The notes below the pieces were generated by a model. The model saw only the letters and a program-made list of their open reading frames with translations. It made no database searches and was not told the origin of the DNA. Positions 6,172-14,130 of a stretch of 37,748 bases of DNA are shown here, piece by piece; position 1 is the first letter of the stretch; each line of letters opens with the position of its first letter. Made by a program: the position numbers and the translations under genes. This stretch comes from a virus: IMG/VR virus record IMGVR_UViG_3300037882_000123, positions 1 through 37,748 of that record. The stretch is one strand, 5' to 3'.

Positions 6172-7194
6172 ATGGCATCAACGTTCTCACCATCATTAAA
6201 ATTAGAACTTATAGGTAACGGCGACCAGTCGGGTACTTGGGGTACAACTACAAATACCAATTTAGGCACGTTGCTTGAGCAAGCTATTACTGGGGTTCAA
6301 TCTATTGTAATGACTAACTCAGACGTTACGTTAACTAGTTTAAATGGTACATCTGACCAAGCGCGTAATGCGGTGCTTGTAGTGACTGGAACAAACTCAG
6401 CGGTTAGAAACATCATTGCCCCTGCAGTGACTAAAACATATATCATCTCGAACAATACCTCTGGTGGGTATGCTGTAAACATAAAAACTGCGGCATCAGC
6501 TGGGGTAAGTATTGATAATGGAGTTACGATGATTGTGTACTGTAACGGTACACAGTTTTTCCCAGTTACTAAGAACTACGCAGTTACTAATATAGCCGAT
6601 ACAGCCGTCATCCGTGATGGTTCAGGTAATTTTGCAGCTAACGTCATCACCGCTAATACAGTAACTCAGGCCGCAAATGATAACTCAACAAAACTTGCCT
6701 CAACAGCATATGCAAACGCAGCGGCTACAGCAGCAATTCAACTACTACACCCAGTAGGTTCTATCTATACTTCTACAGTCGCGACTAACCCTAATACACT
6801 ATTTGGCTTTGGTACTTGGGTAGCATTTGGCGCAGGTAGAGTAATGATTGGTAATGGGGGCGGGTTTGTAGCAGGTGCTACAGGTGGTAGTGTAGATGCA
6901 ACATTGGTAACCCATAGTCATACGTATTCTGGTACTACAGGTGGGCAAAGCGCAACTCACCAACATGATAGCGGTTGGGGTGAAACAAACGTTGGTCCAT
7001 TTGGTAATAGTGGGCGTGTTAATGGTCGAGGTTCAGCGTCTACTGATAGTGATAATAACGGCTGGCTAACTGGAGCTAATATAACAGACCACAATCACGG
7101 ATTTTCAGGAACAACAACTACAGCAGGTTCAAGTGCAACTAATGCTAACTTACAACCATACATCGTAGTCTACATGTGGAACAGGACTGCATAA
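6172..7194 (+). CDS. Tail collar/fibre protein, probable receptor-binding
   Basis: The product has 340 residues. The N-terminal region (1-185) is beta-rich: SGTWGTTTNTNLGTLLEQA, then a SNNTSGGYAVNIKTAA and YCNGTQFFPV segment. I recognise this as the tail-collar type N-terminal region of phage fibre proteins. Residues 191-222 read LLHPVGSIYTSTVATNPNTL, then GTWVAFGAGRVMIG. The C-terminal 230-340 holds three HxH motifs (HSH 248-250, HQH 263-265, HNH 307-309), and the protein ends NLQPYIVVYMWNRTA. That ending is typical of T4 gp10/gp12-like collar proteins, in which such histidines bind metal in a trimer. It probably touches the host surface. Confidence 0.8.
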   Translation: MASTFSPSLKLELIGNGDQSGTWGTTTNTNLGTLLEQAITGVQSIVMTNSDVTLTSLNGTSDQARNAVLVVTGTNSAVRNIIAPAVTKTYIISNNTSGGYAVNIKTAASAGVSIDNGVTMIVYCNGTQFFPVTKNYAVTNIADTAVIRDGSGNFAANVITANTVTQAANDNSTKLASTAYANAAATAAIQLLHPVGSIYTSTVATNPNTLFGFGTWVAFGAGRVMIGNGGGFVAGATGGSVDATLVTHSHTYSGTTGGQSATHQHDSGWGETNVGPFGNSGRVNGRGSASTDSDNNGWLTGANITDHNHGFSGTTTTAGSSATNANLQPYIVVYMWNRTA

Positions 7195-7607
7195 TGATTA
7201 ACTCACGTAAACTAGAAGACCTACACCCTAAAGTTAAAACGCTATGCGAGCAGTTTATTGCTTCTTGCGCCAAACACAATATTGATGTATTAATTACGTC
7301 AACTTACAGGGACGCGGCCTCACAAAATGCGTTATACGCACAAGGACGTACACTACCTGGGAAAAAGGTAACTAATGCTAAAGCTGGGCAATCTTTCCAC
7401 AACTGGCGTGTAGCCTTTGATTTCGTGCCTTTAGTTAACGGTAAAGCAATGTGGTCTGATACTGCGTTATTCACAAAATGTGGTGAGATTGCAGAAAGCG
7501 TAGGACTTGAATGGGCTGGACGCTGGACAAAGTTTAAAGAGATGGCTCACTGCCAATATACAGGCGGACTAACACTTGCTGACTTTCAAGAAGGAAAGAG
7601 TTTCTAA
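7194..7607 (+). CDS. Endolysin, M15 family L-alanyl-D-glutamate/D-Ala peptidase
   Basis: The product has 137 residues from ATG 7194, whose TAATG overlap with the fibre stop decides the start over an in-frame ATG at 7176. Zinc ligands typical of M15 are visible: H69 and D76 in GQSFHNWRVAFDF and H119 in EMAHCQY. E106 before GRW is a probable catalytic residue. The N-terminal ITSTYRDAASQNALYAQGRT matches the family. It would cut peptidoglycan cross-links in the host wall at lysis. It directly precedes a holin gene, making a lysis pair. In the usual SxHxxGxAxD pattern the Gly is replaced by Arg (HNWRVAFD). Confidence 0.9.
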   Translation: MINSRKLEDLHPKVKTLCEQFIASCAKHNIDVLITSTYRDAASQNALYAQGRTLPGKKVTNAKAGQSFHNWRVAFDFVPLVNGKAMWSDTALFTKCGEIAESVGLEWAGRWTKFKEMAHCQYTGGLTLADFQEGKSF

Positions 7608-7981
7608 TGGACCCAATTACAATCCTAGCGGCTTTAGGCCCAGTAGCAGTAGACTTAGGTAAGTCATTAATCAATCGTTTTATTGCACTAGACCAGTTTA
7701 AACCTGCAACCATCGAGCAGTATGCAAAGATGAAAGAGATTGACCTAGAGTTTTTTAAAGTGATGAACGAAGCTGGTGGCGGTAATCCTAGCTATCCTTG
7801 GGTTGAAGCAATTGTTCGCTTAATGCGCCCAGCTATTGGTATAATCGTGCTATCGACATGGGCTTACCTAGCATTAGCAGGTGACGGGGTAGTTAACGAG
7901 CAAGTATCTAACTTTGCTTCTGTTATTGGATTTTACTTATTCGGTGAGCGCAGTCTGTTCTATGTAAAAAAACAAAAGTAG
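7607..7981 (+). CDS. Holin, 3TM-superfamily type
   Basis: The product has 124 residues. Residues 1-17 are hydrophobic (ITILAALGPVAVDLG), with a second segment at about 73-93 (LMRPAIGIIVLSTWAYLALAG) and a third at about 98-116 (VSNFASVIGFYLFGERS). The middle is charged and amphipathic (FKPATIEQYAKMKEIDLEFFK). This layout matches Holin_3TM proteins that sit beside M15 endolysins. It would permeabilise the inner membrane to release the endolysin. The start overlaps the endolysin stop (TAATG), so the pair is translationally coupled. Confidence 0.8.
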   Translation: MDPITILAALGPVAVDLGKSLINRFIALDQFKPATIEQYAKMKEIDLEFFKVMNEAGGGNPSYPWVEAIVRLMRPAIGIIVLSTWAYLALAGDGVVNEQVSNFASVIGFYLFGERSLFYVKKQK

Positions 7982-7990
7982 AAAGTAGCC

Positions 7991-9904
7991 ATGCCATTAC
8001 AGAAACTATCATTTAGACCTGGACTTAACCGTGAAGGTACTGATTACGCCAACGAGGGTGGTTGGTATGACGGAGACAAGATTCGCTTTCGTTCTGGATT
8101 TCCTGAAAAGATTGGCGGCTGGTCACAATTGTCTAATAGTCAGTTTTTAGGCATTGCTCGCTCATTGTGGAACTGGCAGGCTTTAAACGGAAATAATTAT
8201 CTCGGTGTAGGTACTAACGTTAAATATTATATTGAGTTTGGTGGCACGTATAACAACATTACACCCTACATTGCAACCAACACCTTAAGTGGCGCTTTTG
8301 CTGCAACTAACGGCTCTTCAATTATTACTGTAACTGATGCTTCATACAGCCCTGCAGTGGGAAGTTATGTTGTATTTAGCGGTGCAGCTACATTAGGTGG
8401 TAATATTACCGCGGCAGTTTTAAATCAAGAATACATAGTAAATACTGTACCCTCACCCAGCACATACACAATCATAGCTAAAAGCCCTACAACAGGGTTA
8501 CCCGTACTCGCTAATGCAAGTGATGTGGGGACTGGCGGCGCAGCTATTATTGCTAACTACGAAGTACCTCCAGGGTTAAACGTCTTTACAGTAGGTACAG
8601 GTTGGGGTGCGGGCACTTGGTCACGTGGTACTTGGGGCTCGTCATTTGCTAGCGGAGGTATTGGACAACAACTACGTATTTGGTCTAATGATAACTTTGG
8701 TCAAGACTTATTAATTGCCCCACGAGGCGGTGAAATCTACTACTGGCAAGCTAATAGTGGAGTGGGTACTAGAGCAGTGAAGCTATCTACACTAGCGGGT
8801 AGTTCGTATGTACCTAACACTACAAACCAAGTTGTGTCATCCGCAATTCAGAAATTTGTTATTGCAATGGGGGCAAATCCGTACGTAACAGGTACACCAA
8901 ACACTCCGTTTAACCCCATGCTTGTGCGCTGGTCAGACCAGTTAGACCCTAACCAATGGGTGCCAGATATTACTAATCAGGCGGGTGAGTTCGCATTAAC
9001 TAATGGTTCATTCATCATGGGGGCTCGCGCAACTCGCCAAGAAATTCTAATATGGACTGATTCAGCAATTTATTCTATGCAGTACCTAGGCGCACCTTAT
9101 GTGTGGGGCTTTAATATCTTAATGGAAAATATTTCTATTATGGCTCCCAATGCAATGATTACTATAAATAACGTTACTTACTGGATGGGTAATGATAAAT
9201 TTTATGTGTATTCAGGTCGAGTTGAAACTTTACCATGCTCGTTACAACAGTATATCTTTAATGACATTAATAAAGACCAAGCATTTCAAGTATTTGCTGG
9301 GGGTAACGAGGGATACAATGAAGTCTGGTGGTTCTACGTAAGTAACTCAAGTATGAGTACAGCCATTGATAAGTATGTCATCTATAACTATGTAGACCGT
9401 GTTTGGTACTATGGCTCTATGGCTCGCACTGCTTGGTTAGACTCAAATATTCGTCAGTTCCCTATGGCTGCTGACTATAACAACAGGATTTTGTATCATG
9501 AATCTTCGGTCGATGATAATGCTGGTGAGTCTTCACTTCCTATTGCAGCTTATATTCAATCTTCTGATTTTGATATTGGTGACGGGCATAATTTTGGTTT
9601 TGTTTGGCGTATCCTTCCCGATATAAACTTTAACGGCTCTAATGTAAACAATCCATCCGTAACAATGACTGTTAAACCTCGCCAAAACTCAGGTGCTCCA
9701 TATAGTGCATCGAATAGCCCGACTGTAACAAGCGCTGATAACTATGGAATTCCGCAAGTTTACAACATACAAGAGTTTACAGGGCAAGTATATACAAGAC
9801 TTCGTGGTCGTCAGTTAGCGTTCCGTATTGAGTCTACTGGCTTGGGTGTATCATGGCAGTTAGGTATGCCGCGTATTGATATTAGACCAGATGGGCGTAG
9901 ATAA
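7991..9904 (+). CDS. Large tail hub / stabilisation protein (P22 gp10-like)
   Basis: The product has 637 residues. It begins MPLQKLSFRPGLNREGTDYA followed by GGWYDGDKIRFRSGFPEKIGGW, a signature I recognise from gp10-like packaged-DNA stabilisation and tail proteins of podoviruses. The body is WD-like and beta-rich (WGTSFASGGIGQQLRIWSN region; LIAPRGGEIYYWQ; FNPMLVRWSDQLDPNQWVPD; ATRQEILIWTDSAIYSMQYL). It ends with LAFRIESTGLGVSWQLGMPRID. It probably seals the DNA exit channel beneath the adaptors. It overlaps the next gene by one base. Confidence 0.72.
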   Translation: MPLQKLSFRPGLNREGTDYANEGGWYDGDKIRFRSGFPEKIGGWSQLSNSQFLGIARSLWNWQALNGNNYLGVGTNVKYYIEFGGTYNNITPYIATNTLSGAFAATNGSSIITVTDASYSPAVGSYVVFSGAATLGGNITAAVLNQEYIVNTVPSPSTYTIIAKSPTTGLPVLANASDVGTGGAAIIANYEVPPGLNVFTVGTGWGAGTWSRGTWGSSFASGGIGQQLRIWSNDNFGQDLLIAPRGGEIYYWQANSGVGTRAVKLSTLAGSSYVPNTTNQVVSSAIQKFVIAMGANPYVTGTPNTPFNPMLVRWSDQLDPNQWVPDITNQAGEFALTNGSFIMGARATRQEILIWTDSAIYSMQYLGAPYVWGFNILMENISIMAPNAMITINNVTYWMGNDKFYVYSGRVETLPCSLQQYIFNDINKDQAFQVFAGGNEGYNEVWWFYVSNSSMSTAIDKYVIYNYVDRVWYYGSMARTAWLDSNIRQFPMAADYNNRILYHESSVDDNAGESSLPIAAYIQSSDFDIGDGHNFGFVWRILPDINFNGSNVNNPSVTMTVKPRQNSGAPYSASNSPTVTSADNYGIPQVYNIQEFTGQVYTRLRGRQLAFRIESTGLGVSWQLGMPRIDIRPDGRR

Positions 9905-10602
9905 TGTCAGGTGAAAAAAACATACCACTTCGTGCTTCCAAAGCGCCGAACTTACCTATTGCTCCAGTTGAGTACAACCAACAGTACGTAGACCAACTAT
10001 CTAATGTACTACGTCTTTATTTTGCACAGGTAGATAACTTTAATGGTGGTTTATCAGGGGCTAACGGCGGTAGTTTTTTACAGCTTCCTTACATAGGGGC
10101 ATCATACAATGCAATTCAATACGCTACTGCAACTAATACCCCTACAATTGTTAGGTGGGACACTCTGGAGTCTGGTAGTGGGTTTACACTAAATGTAGAT
10201 AATACCGCTACTGCGGAACGGTCTGGAGTATATAAAATAACATATAGTATTCAGTTTGCAAATAATGACAATACAGCACATGAAGCGGCGGTATGGCTTA
10301 GAATTAATGGAGTTACTTCCGCCGCTGACGTATCAAAATCAACGACTATCTTTTCATTACCCGCTCGCAAAAGCGGACTGATACCAACCTATGTATGTGG
10401 GTACTCAGAAGTGGTGTTTGAATTAAATGCGGGTGATAAAGTGGGTCTATGGTGGGGTACTAACCAAGCAGCTACATCAGGTGGGGTTACAGGAATTTAT
10501 ATGTTCTATCAAGGGGCGCAAACAACTCCTATGACATACCCCGCTGTGCCCTCTGTTATTGGCTCAATAACGTTTGTATCGGCATTGCCTAATACACCAT
10601 AA
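9904..10602 (+). CDS. Jelly-roll (C1q/TNF-like) virion protein
   Basis: The product has 232 residues. Residues 1-60 form an N-terminal linker (PLRASKAPNLPIAPVEYNQQ, then YVDQLSNVLRLYFAQVD). Residues about 75-232 read as a beta sandwich: SASYNA-type strand, ERSGVYKITYSIQFANND, EAAVWLRINGVT, SEVVFELNAGDKVGLWWGT. The alternation and the SG(V/I)Y-x-I-x-Y-S-x-Q and V-x-L-x-A-G-D patterns resemble C1q/TNF-like trimeric modules that phages use on tails and fibres. It is a candidate head-fibre or tip protein. The next gene starts after a 39-base gap. Confidence 0.6.
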   Translation: MSGEKNIPLRASKAPNLPIAPVEYNQQYVDQLSNVLRLYFAQVDNFNGGLSGANGGSFLQLPYIGASYNAIQYATATNTPTIVRWDTLESGSGFTLNVDNTATAERSGVYKITYSIQFANNDNTAHEAAVWLRINGVTSAADVSKSTTIFSLPARKSGLIPTYVCGYSEVVFELNAGDKVGLWWGTNQAATSGGVTGIYMFYQGAQTTPMTYPAVPSVIGSITFVSALPNTP

Positions 10603-10641
10603 TAATGATAACATACAACTAAATTAATAAAGGTTTAAATT

Positions 10642-12552
10642 ATGTTTAGCTCCAAATTTAACATAGGCGTTTTAAAACATCCAGGATATAACGTTGGTGG
10701 AGGTATCGGCGAGGCTGCGCTTATTGGAGCAGCTTTTGGAGGTGCTAAATCTTTAGCAACAGGTGATGATGTATTAGAAGGTGCTTTGCTTGGCGGTATT
10801 ACTGGCGGCGCGATGTCAGGTATTACAGGTGCTGTGATGGGTAAAGAAGCTTTAACGGGTGCAGGAACAATTGCTAATTCCGCGGATGATATTTTAGCTT
10901 CTACTCAAGGTGTTGTTAATAGTGGTGTTATCCAAGGGGCTAATCAAGGTTTAAATATTGCTGGTACAGTTAACCCAGCTATGTTATCTAGTGGCACTCA
11001 AGGTATTGCAGGTTATACAGGCCAAGTAGCTCCTAATTTTGCTCAAGCTGCAGCACAAAACGCGGTACCCGCTTCACAAAGTATGATGCAGACATTAGCA
11101 AATCCAGTTAGTACGGGAGGCTATACAGCAGGGCAAGCTATTCCAGTTGGTACAGATATTTCACAAGGTGTTGCTAATGCAGGTAGACTTGCAGAACAAG
11201 CTGCGGCTGGTAGTGTTAATGGTAATATTGCAGCACAAATGCCAAGTGGTGGTGGCGGATTAAAAGAATTTCTTACTAGACCAGGTTATGATGCAAGAGG
11301 AACAGATTTAGCGCCTGAAGGGTCAATGGCTAACGATGCTTTAAATTTTTATGCTAATCAAGGCCAGTTGGGTCGCGCGGGGATTGCTGGTGCAGCTGGC
11401 TATGGTATGGGTGCATTAGAACCAAGAAAAATTCCTAAGTTAGAAGAGGAAGAAGAAAGCCCGTTAGCTGGTTACGACCCTGATAACTTCACACCATATA
11501 TCCCTGAGACTCCTAACCCCTATTACAGCGCTAGATACCAAGATTATAGAACAGCCGCTCAAGGCGGAACAATGCAATCATATGCACAAGGTGGTATTAC
11601 AGCATTAGCACAAGGCGGTATGGGTAGTAACACGGGTTATCCACAAGCGATGTTAAATACAACGCAGTATGCTACGCCTACCCAAATGCCTACAAGCGCA
11701 CAAGTAGCTAGTGCGGACTACGAATTGCCAATTGACCCATACATGAGCTCACCACTAAGAATGGCTGAAGGCGGTGTTGCTCATTATGCTTTTGGGGGTA
11801 GTGCAGGGGCTGGTAGTCAAGTTTATTACGACCCACAAAAAGGTATGTACTATACTCAAAATGGTAATCCTATGATGAATATGATGGGGATGGGTAGAGA
11901 TGATAGTCGTATGTATATAGGCGCAAACGGAAGACCTGTAGAAGGGGGTGATGGTAAGTTTGGGGGCTCTATTCAAAGTGCTAATGGTACTATTGGTGAT
12001 AACTTCCAAGTAACACAAGCTAAACCTGAAGTATACCAACAAGCTCAACAAGTGCCTATGTCAGACTACAACCCTAATTCAGCGGCGGTAGCGGCACAGT
12101 CAGTAGCGTCTCCATCGTATGATGCAATGATGCAAGGTGTAGCTCCGCAAGACTTTAACCGTGTGTTTAGTCAGATAATGAATCAGACTCCATATGCTCC
12201 TCAAGCTTCTCAAGCTCCTCAAGCTCCTCAAGAAGTAGTTAAAAAAGCACAAGGCGGTATTGCTGGATATAGTCTTGGCGGATATGCTGCAGGGGGTAAC
12301 CCAAGATTGTTAAAAGGTCCTGGTGATGGTATGTCAGATAATATCCCTGCAGTAATCGGTAATAAACAACCAGCACGTTTGGCAGACGGCGAGTTTGTAG
12401 TTCCAGCTGACGTAGTCAGTCACTTAGGTAATGGCTCAACAGATGCGGGTGCTAAACACTTATATAAAATGATGGACAAGGTGCGTACTGCTAGAACAGG
12501 TAAAAAGGCTCAAGGTAAGCAAATTAAACCAGAAAAGTATTTACCTAGATGA
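10642..12552 (+). CDS. Internal virion / ejection protein with glycine zipper and AxGG repeats
   Basis: The product has 636 residues. Residues 18-90 are Gly/Ala-rich (GGGIGEAALIGAAFGGAKSL, LLGGITGGAMSGITGAVMG), a glycine zipper compatible with membrane insertion. Several AQGG/AEGG/FGG units are spread over 300-380 and 540-560. A conserved C-terminal domain (about 555-636) has GPGDGMSDNIPAVIG, then PARLADGEFVVPADVVSHLG, then KHLYKMMDKVRTARTG. I recall this tail from phage virion proteins found upstream of DNA-ejection genes. AAAGG lies ahead of the ATG. Release into the host during DNA entry is inferred. Confidence 0.68.
   Translation: MFSSKFNIGVLKHPGYNVGGGIGEAALIGAAFGGAKSLATGDDVLEGALLGGITGGAMSGITGAVMGKEALTGAGTIANSADDILASTQGVVNSGVIQGANQGLNIAGTVNPAMLSSGTQGIAGYTGQVAPNFAQAAAQNAVPASQSMMQTLANPVSTGGYTAGQAIPVGTDISQGVANAGRLAEQAAAGSVNGNIAAQMPSGGGGLKEFLTRPGYDARGTDLAPEGSMANDALNFYANQGQLGRAGIAGAAGYGMGALEPRKIPKLEEEEESPLAGYDPDNFTPYIPETPNPYYSARYQDYRTAAQGGTMQSYAQGGITALAQGGMGSNTGYPQAMLNTTQYATPTQMPTSAQVASADYELPIDPYMSSPLRMAEGGVAHYAFGGSAGAGSQVYYDPQKGMYYTQNGNPMMNMMGMGRDDSRMYIGANGRPVEGGDGKFGGSIQSANGTIGDNFQVTQAKPEVYQQAQQVPMSDYNPNSAAVAAQSVASPSYDAMMQGVAPQDFNRVFSQIMNQTPYAPQASQAPQAPQEVVKKAQGGIAGYSLGGYAAGGNPRLLKGPGDGMSDNIPAVIGNKQPARLADGEFVVPADVVSHLGNGSTDAGAKHLYKMMDKVRTARTGKKAQGKQIKPEKYLPR
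12196..12231 (+). repeat. Four tandem 9-bp coding repeats (APQ units)
   Basis: Four copies of gctcctcaa (one gcttctcaa) encode APQ-ASQ-APQ-APQ inside the ejection protein gene. This is a slippage-type expansion in a Pro/Gln linker just before the conserved C-terminal domain. Confidence 0.7.
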
Positions 12553-12965
12553 TAACAATACAAACAGTAAGTCCAATCCATGTTCATCAAATGTGGAGTA
12601 TAGTAGGGCCGTTTATTAAATCCGCAATTGACGTAGCATTAGGTAGTGCTGATTGCACAGAAGACCAATTAAAGATGCAGTTAATTAACGGCTCACAAAC
12701 TTTATTGGTAGCAGTAGAAGATGAAAAAGTTATAGGGGCGGCAACAATCCAAGTAAGCTCATTTCCTAATCACAGGGTTGCAACGATGACTACTGTAGGT
12801 GGTAGGTGTATTGTGGATGAAGAAACATTTAACCAAGTAGTTGCATGGGCTAAAGCGCAAGGCGCTACTAAAATTAGAGCTTATGCTTCTGGGGCAAGAG
12901 TTAGATTATATAGACAAAAAGTTGGACTTATTGCTACTGAGACAGTAGTGGAGAAATTAATATGA
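12549..12965 (+). CDS. GNAT-fold-like virion protein
   Basis: The product has 138 residues. LLVAVEDEKVIGAATIQVSS resembles the beta strands before the acetyl-CoA loop in GNAT enzymes. VVAWAKAQGATKIRAYAS followed by RLYRQKVGLIATET resembles the GNAT C-terminal half. The usual Q/RxxGxG/A pantothenate loop is not clear (VGGRCIVDEE instead), so activity is doubtful. T7 gp13 is also about 138 residues, GNAT-like and located in the ejection gene cluster, so this is probably a functional analogue (inference). It overlaps both neighbours by ATGA. Confidence 0.65.
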   Translation: MITIQTVSPIHVHQMWSIVGPFIKSAIDVALGSADCTEDQLKMQLINGSQTLLVAVEDEKVIGAATIQVSSFPNHRVATMTTVGGRCIVDEETFNQVVAWAKAQGATKIRAYASGARVRLYRQKVGLIATETVVEKLI

Positions 12966-14128
12966 GTTATTCAAGACGTGAACTTTATGCATTGGGGGAG
13001 CCTTTAGGTAACTCTGCTACTCAGTTAAAAGCTGATAGAAGTCGTATTTATGGCGGCGGCGGTGGACCTTCAGGCCCAACAACAACTAATGTCCAAAACT
13101 CAAATCTACCTGAATATGTACGCCCTTATGTAGAATCAATGCTTGGTGCGGCACAACAACAAGTCTATACATTTAACCCTAATGGCACAGTAAGCGGATT
13201 TCAAGGCTACACTCCATACAGCACTAACATGAATAACTACGTTGCTGGGTTTAGTCCTATGCAACAACAATCTTTTCAAGGCGCGGCTAACTTAACAACT
13301 CCAGGTCAATACGGTCAAGCGTCACAGATGGCTGGTATGGCAGGTTTAGGTTCGTTAGGTGTAGCAGGTCAAGCTGGTCAAGCGGGTAATAATTATTTTG
13401 GTATGGCTACAAGTGCTCCAACCGTTAATCAGTTTATGAATCCGTATTTACAAAGCGCACTAGACCCAGCACTACAGGAAACACGCCGTCAATACGGAAT
13501 AAATCAAACCAACCAAATGGGTAACGCTACTAGAGCGGGTGCGTTTGGTGGTTCTCGTGAGGCTTTGATGGCTTCTGAAAACAACCGTAATATGAACACA
13601 GCGATGAACCAAATGATTGGTACAGGGTATCAAAACGCTTACGATGCAGCTCAAAAGAATATTCAGTATGGTGCTGGCTTAGGTCTACAAGGTCAACAAG
13701 CCGCGCTTCAAGGTTACAACCAATTAGGTCAAGCAGCAGGCGCATTAGGTCAACTTGGTCAACAACAGTTTGGCGCACAAAAAGATATTATCAACATGCA
13801 GAACCAAATGGGTGGTCAGCAACAACAAGCTGAACAGACTAAGATTAACCAAGCAATTCAGAACTACGCTACTGCACAGCAATACCCAATGATGCAACTA
13901 GGTAACATCAGTAACTTACTACGCGGCTTACCGATGCAGTCTACAACAACACAAAGTTATCAGGCACAACCTGGCATGGGGGCTCAACTAGCAGGTCTTG
14001 GTGCAGGTGCGTACGGGTTGTCAAAACTAGCTGGAGCTAAAGCTGGTGGTAGTACAAAACAGATTAGTAAACGTGGTGATGGTATTGATGCAATTGCTTA
14101 CCATGACGTAATGAACTATAAGGAATAG
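12962..14128 (+). CDS. Internal virion / ejection protein, Gln/Gly-rich
   Basis: The product has 388 residues. The N-terminal region has LPEYVRPYVESMLGAAQQQV, then Gly/Met-rich segments. Residues about 175-300 are Gln/Asn/Ala-rich and helical (RAGAFGGSREALMASENNRN, GLQGQQAALQGYNQLGQAAG, QQFGAQKDIINMQNQMGGQ). I recall this protein type from podoviruses just upstream of the large ejection proteins. The C-terminus has a glycine-rich LGAGAYGLSKLAGAKAGG and then SKRGDGIDAIAYHDVMNY, which recalls the RxDG cassette of the 625 and 1020 genes. It starts with an ATGA overlap. Confidence 0.65.
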   Translation: MSYSRRELYALGEPLGNSATQLKADRSRIYGGGGGPSGPTTTNVQNSNLPEYVRPYVESMLGAAQQQVYTFNPNGTVSGFQGYTPYSTNMNNYVAGFSPMQQQSFQGAANLTTPGQYGQASQMAGMAGLGSLGVAGQAGQAGNNYFGMATSAPTVNQFMNPYLQSALDPALQETRRQYGINQTNQMGNATRAGAFGGSREALMASENNRNMNTAMNQMIGTGYQNAYDAAQKNIQYGAGLGLQGQQAALQGYNQLGQAAGALGQLGQQQFGAQKDIINMQNQMGGQQQQAEQTKINQAIQNYATAQQYPMMQLGNISNLLRGLPMQSTTTQSYQAQPGMGAQLAGLGAGAYGLSKLAGAKAGGSTKQISKRGDGIDAIAYHDVMNYKE

Positions 14129-14130
14129 AC

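Noticed and set aside
7176-7193. Upstream start for the endolysin
   Set aside because: The six extra codons overlap the fibre gene; the TAATG at 7192-7196 is the usual coupling pattern here.
12196-12231. CRISPR or regulatory repeat
   Set aside because: These are simple in-frame 9-bp expansions encoding APQ units within a virion gene.
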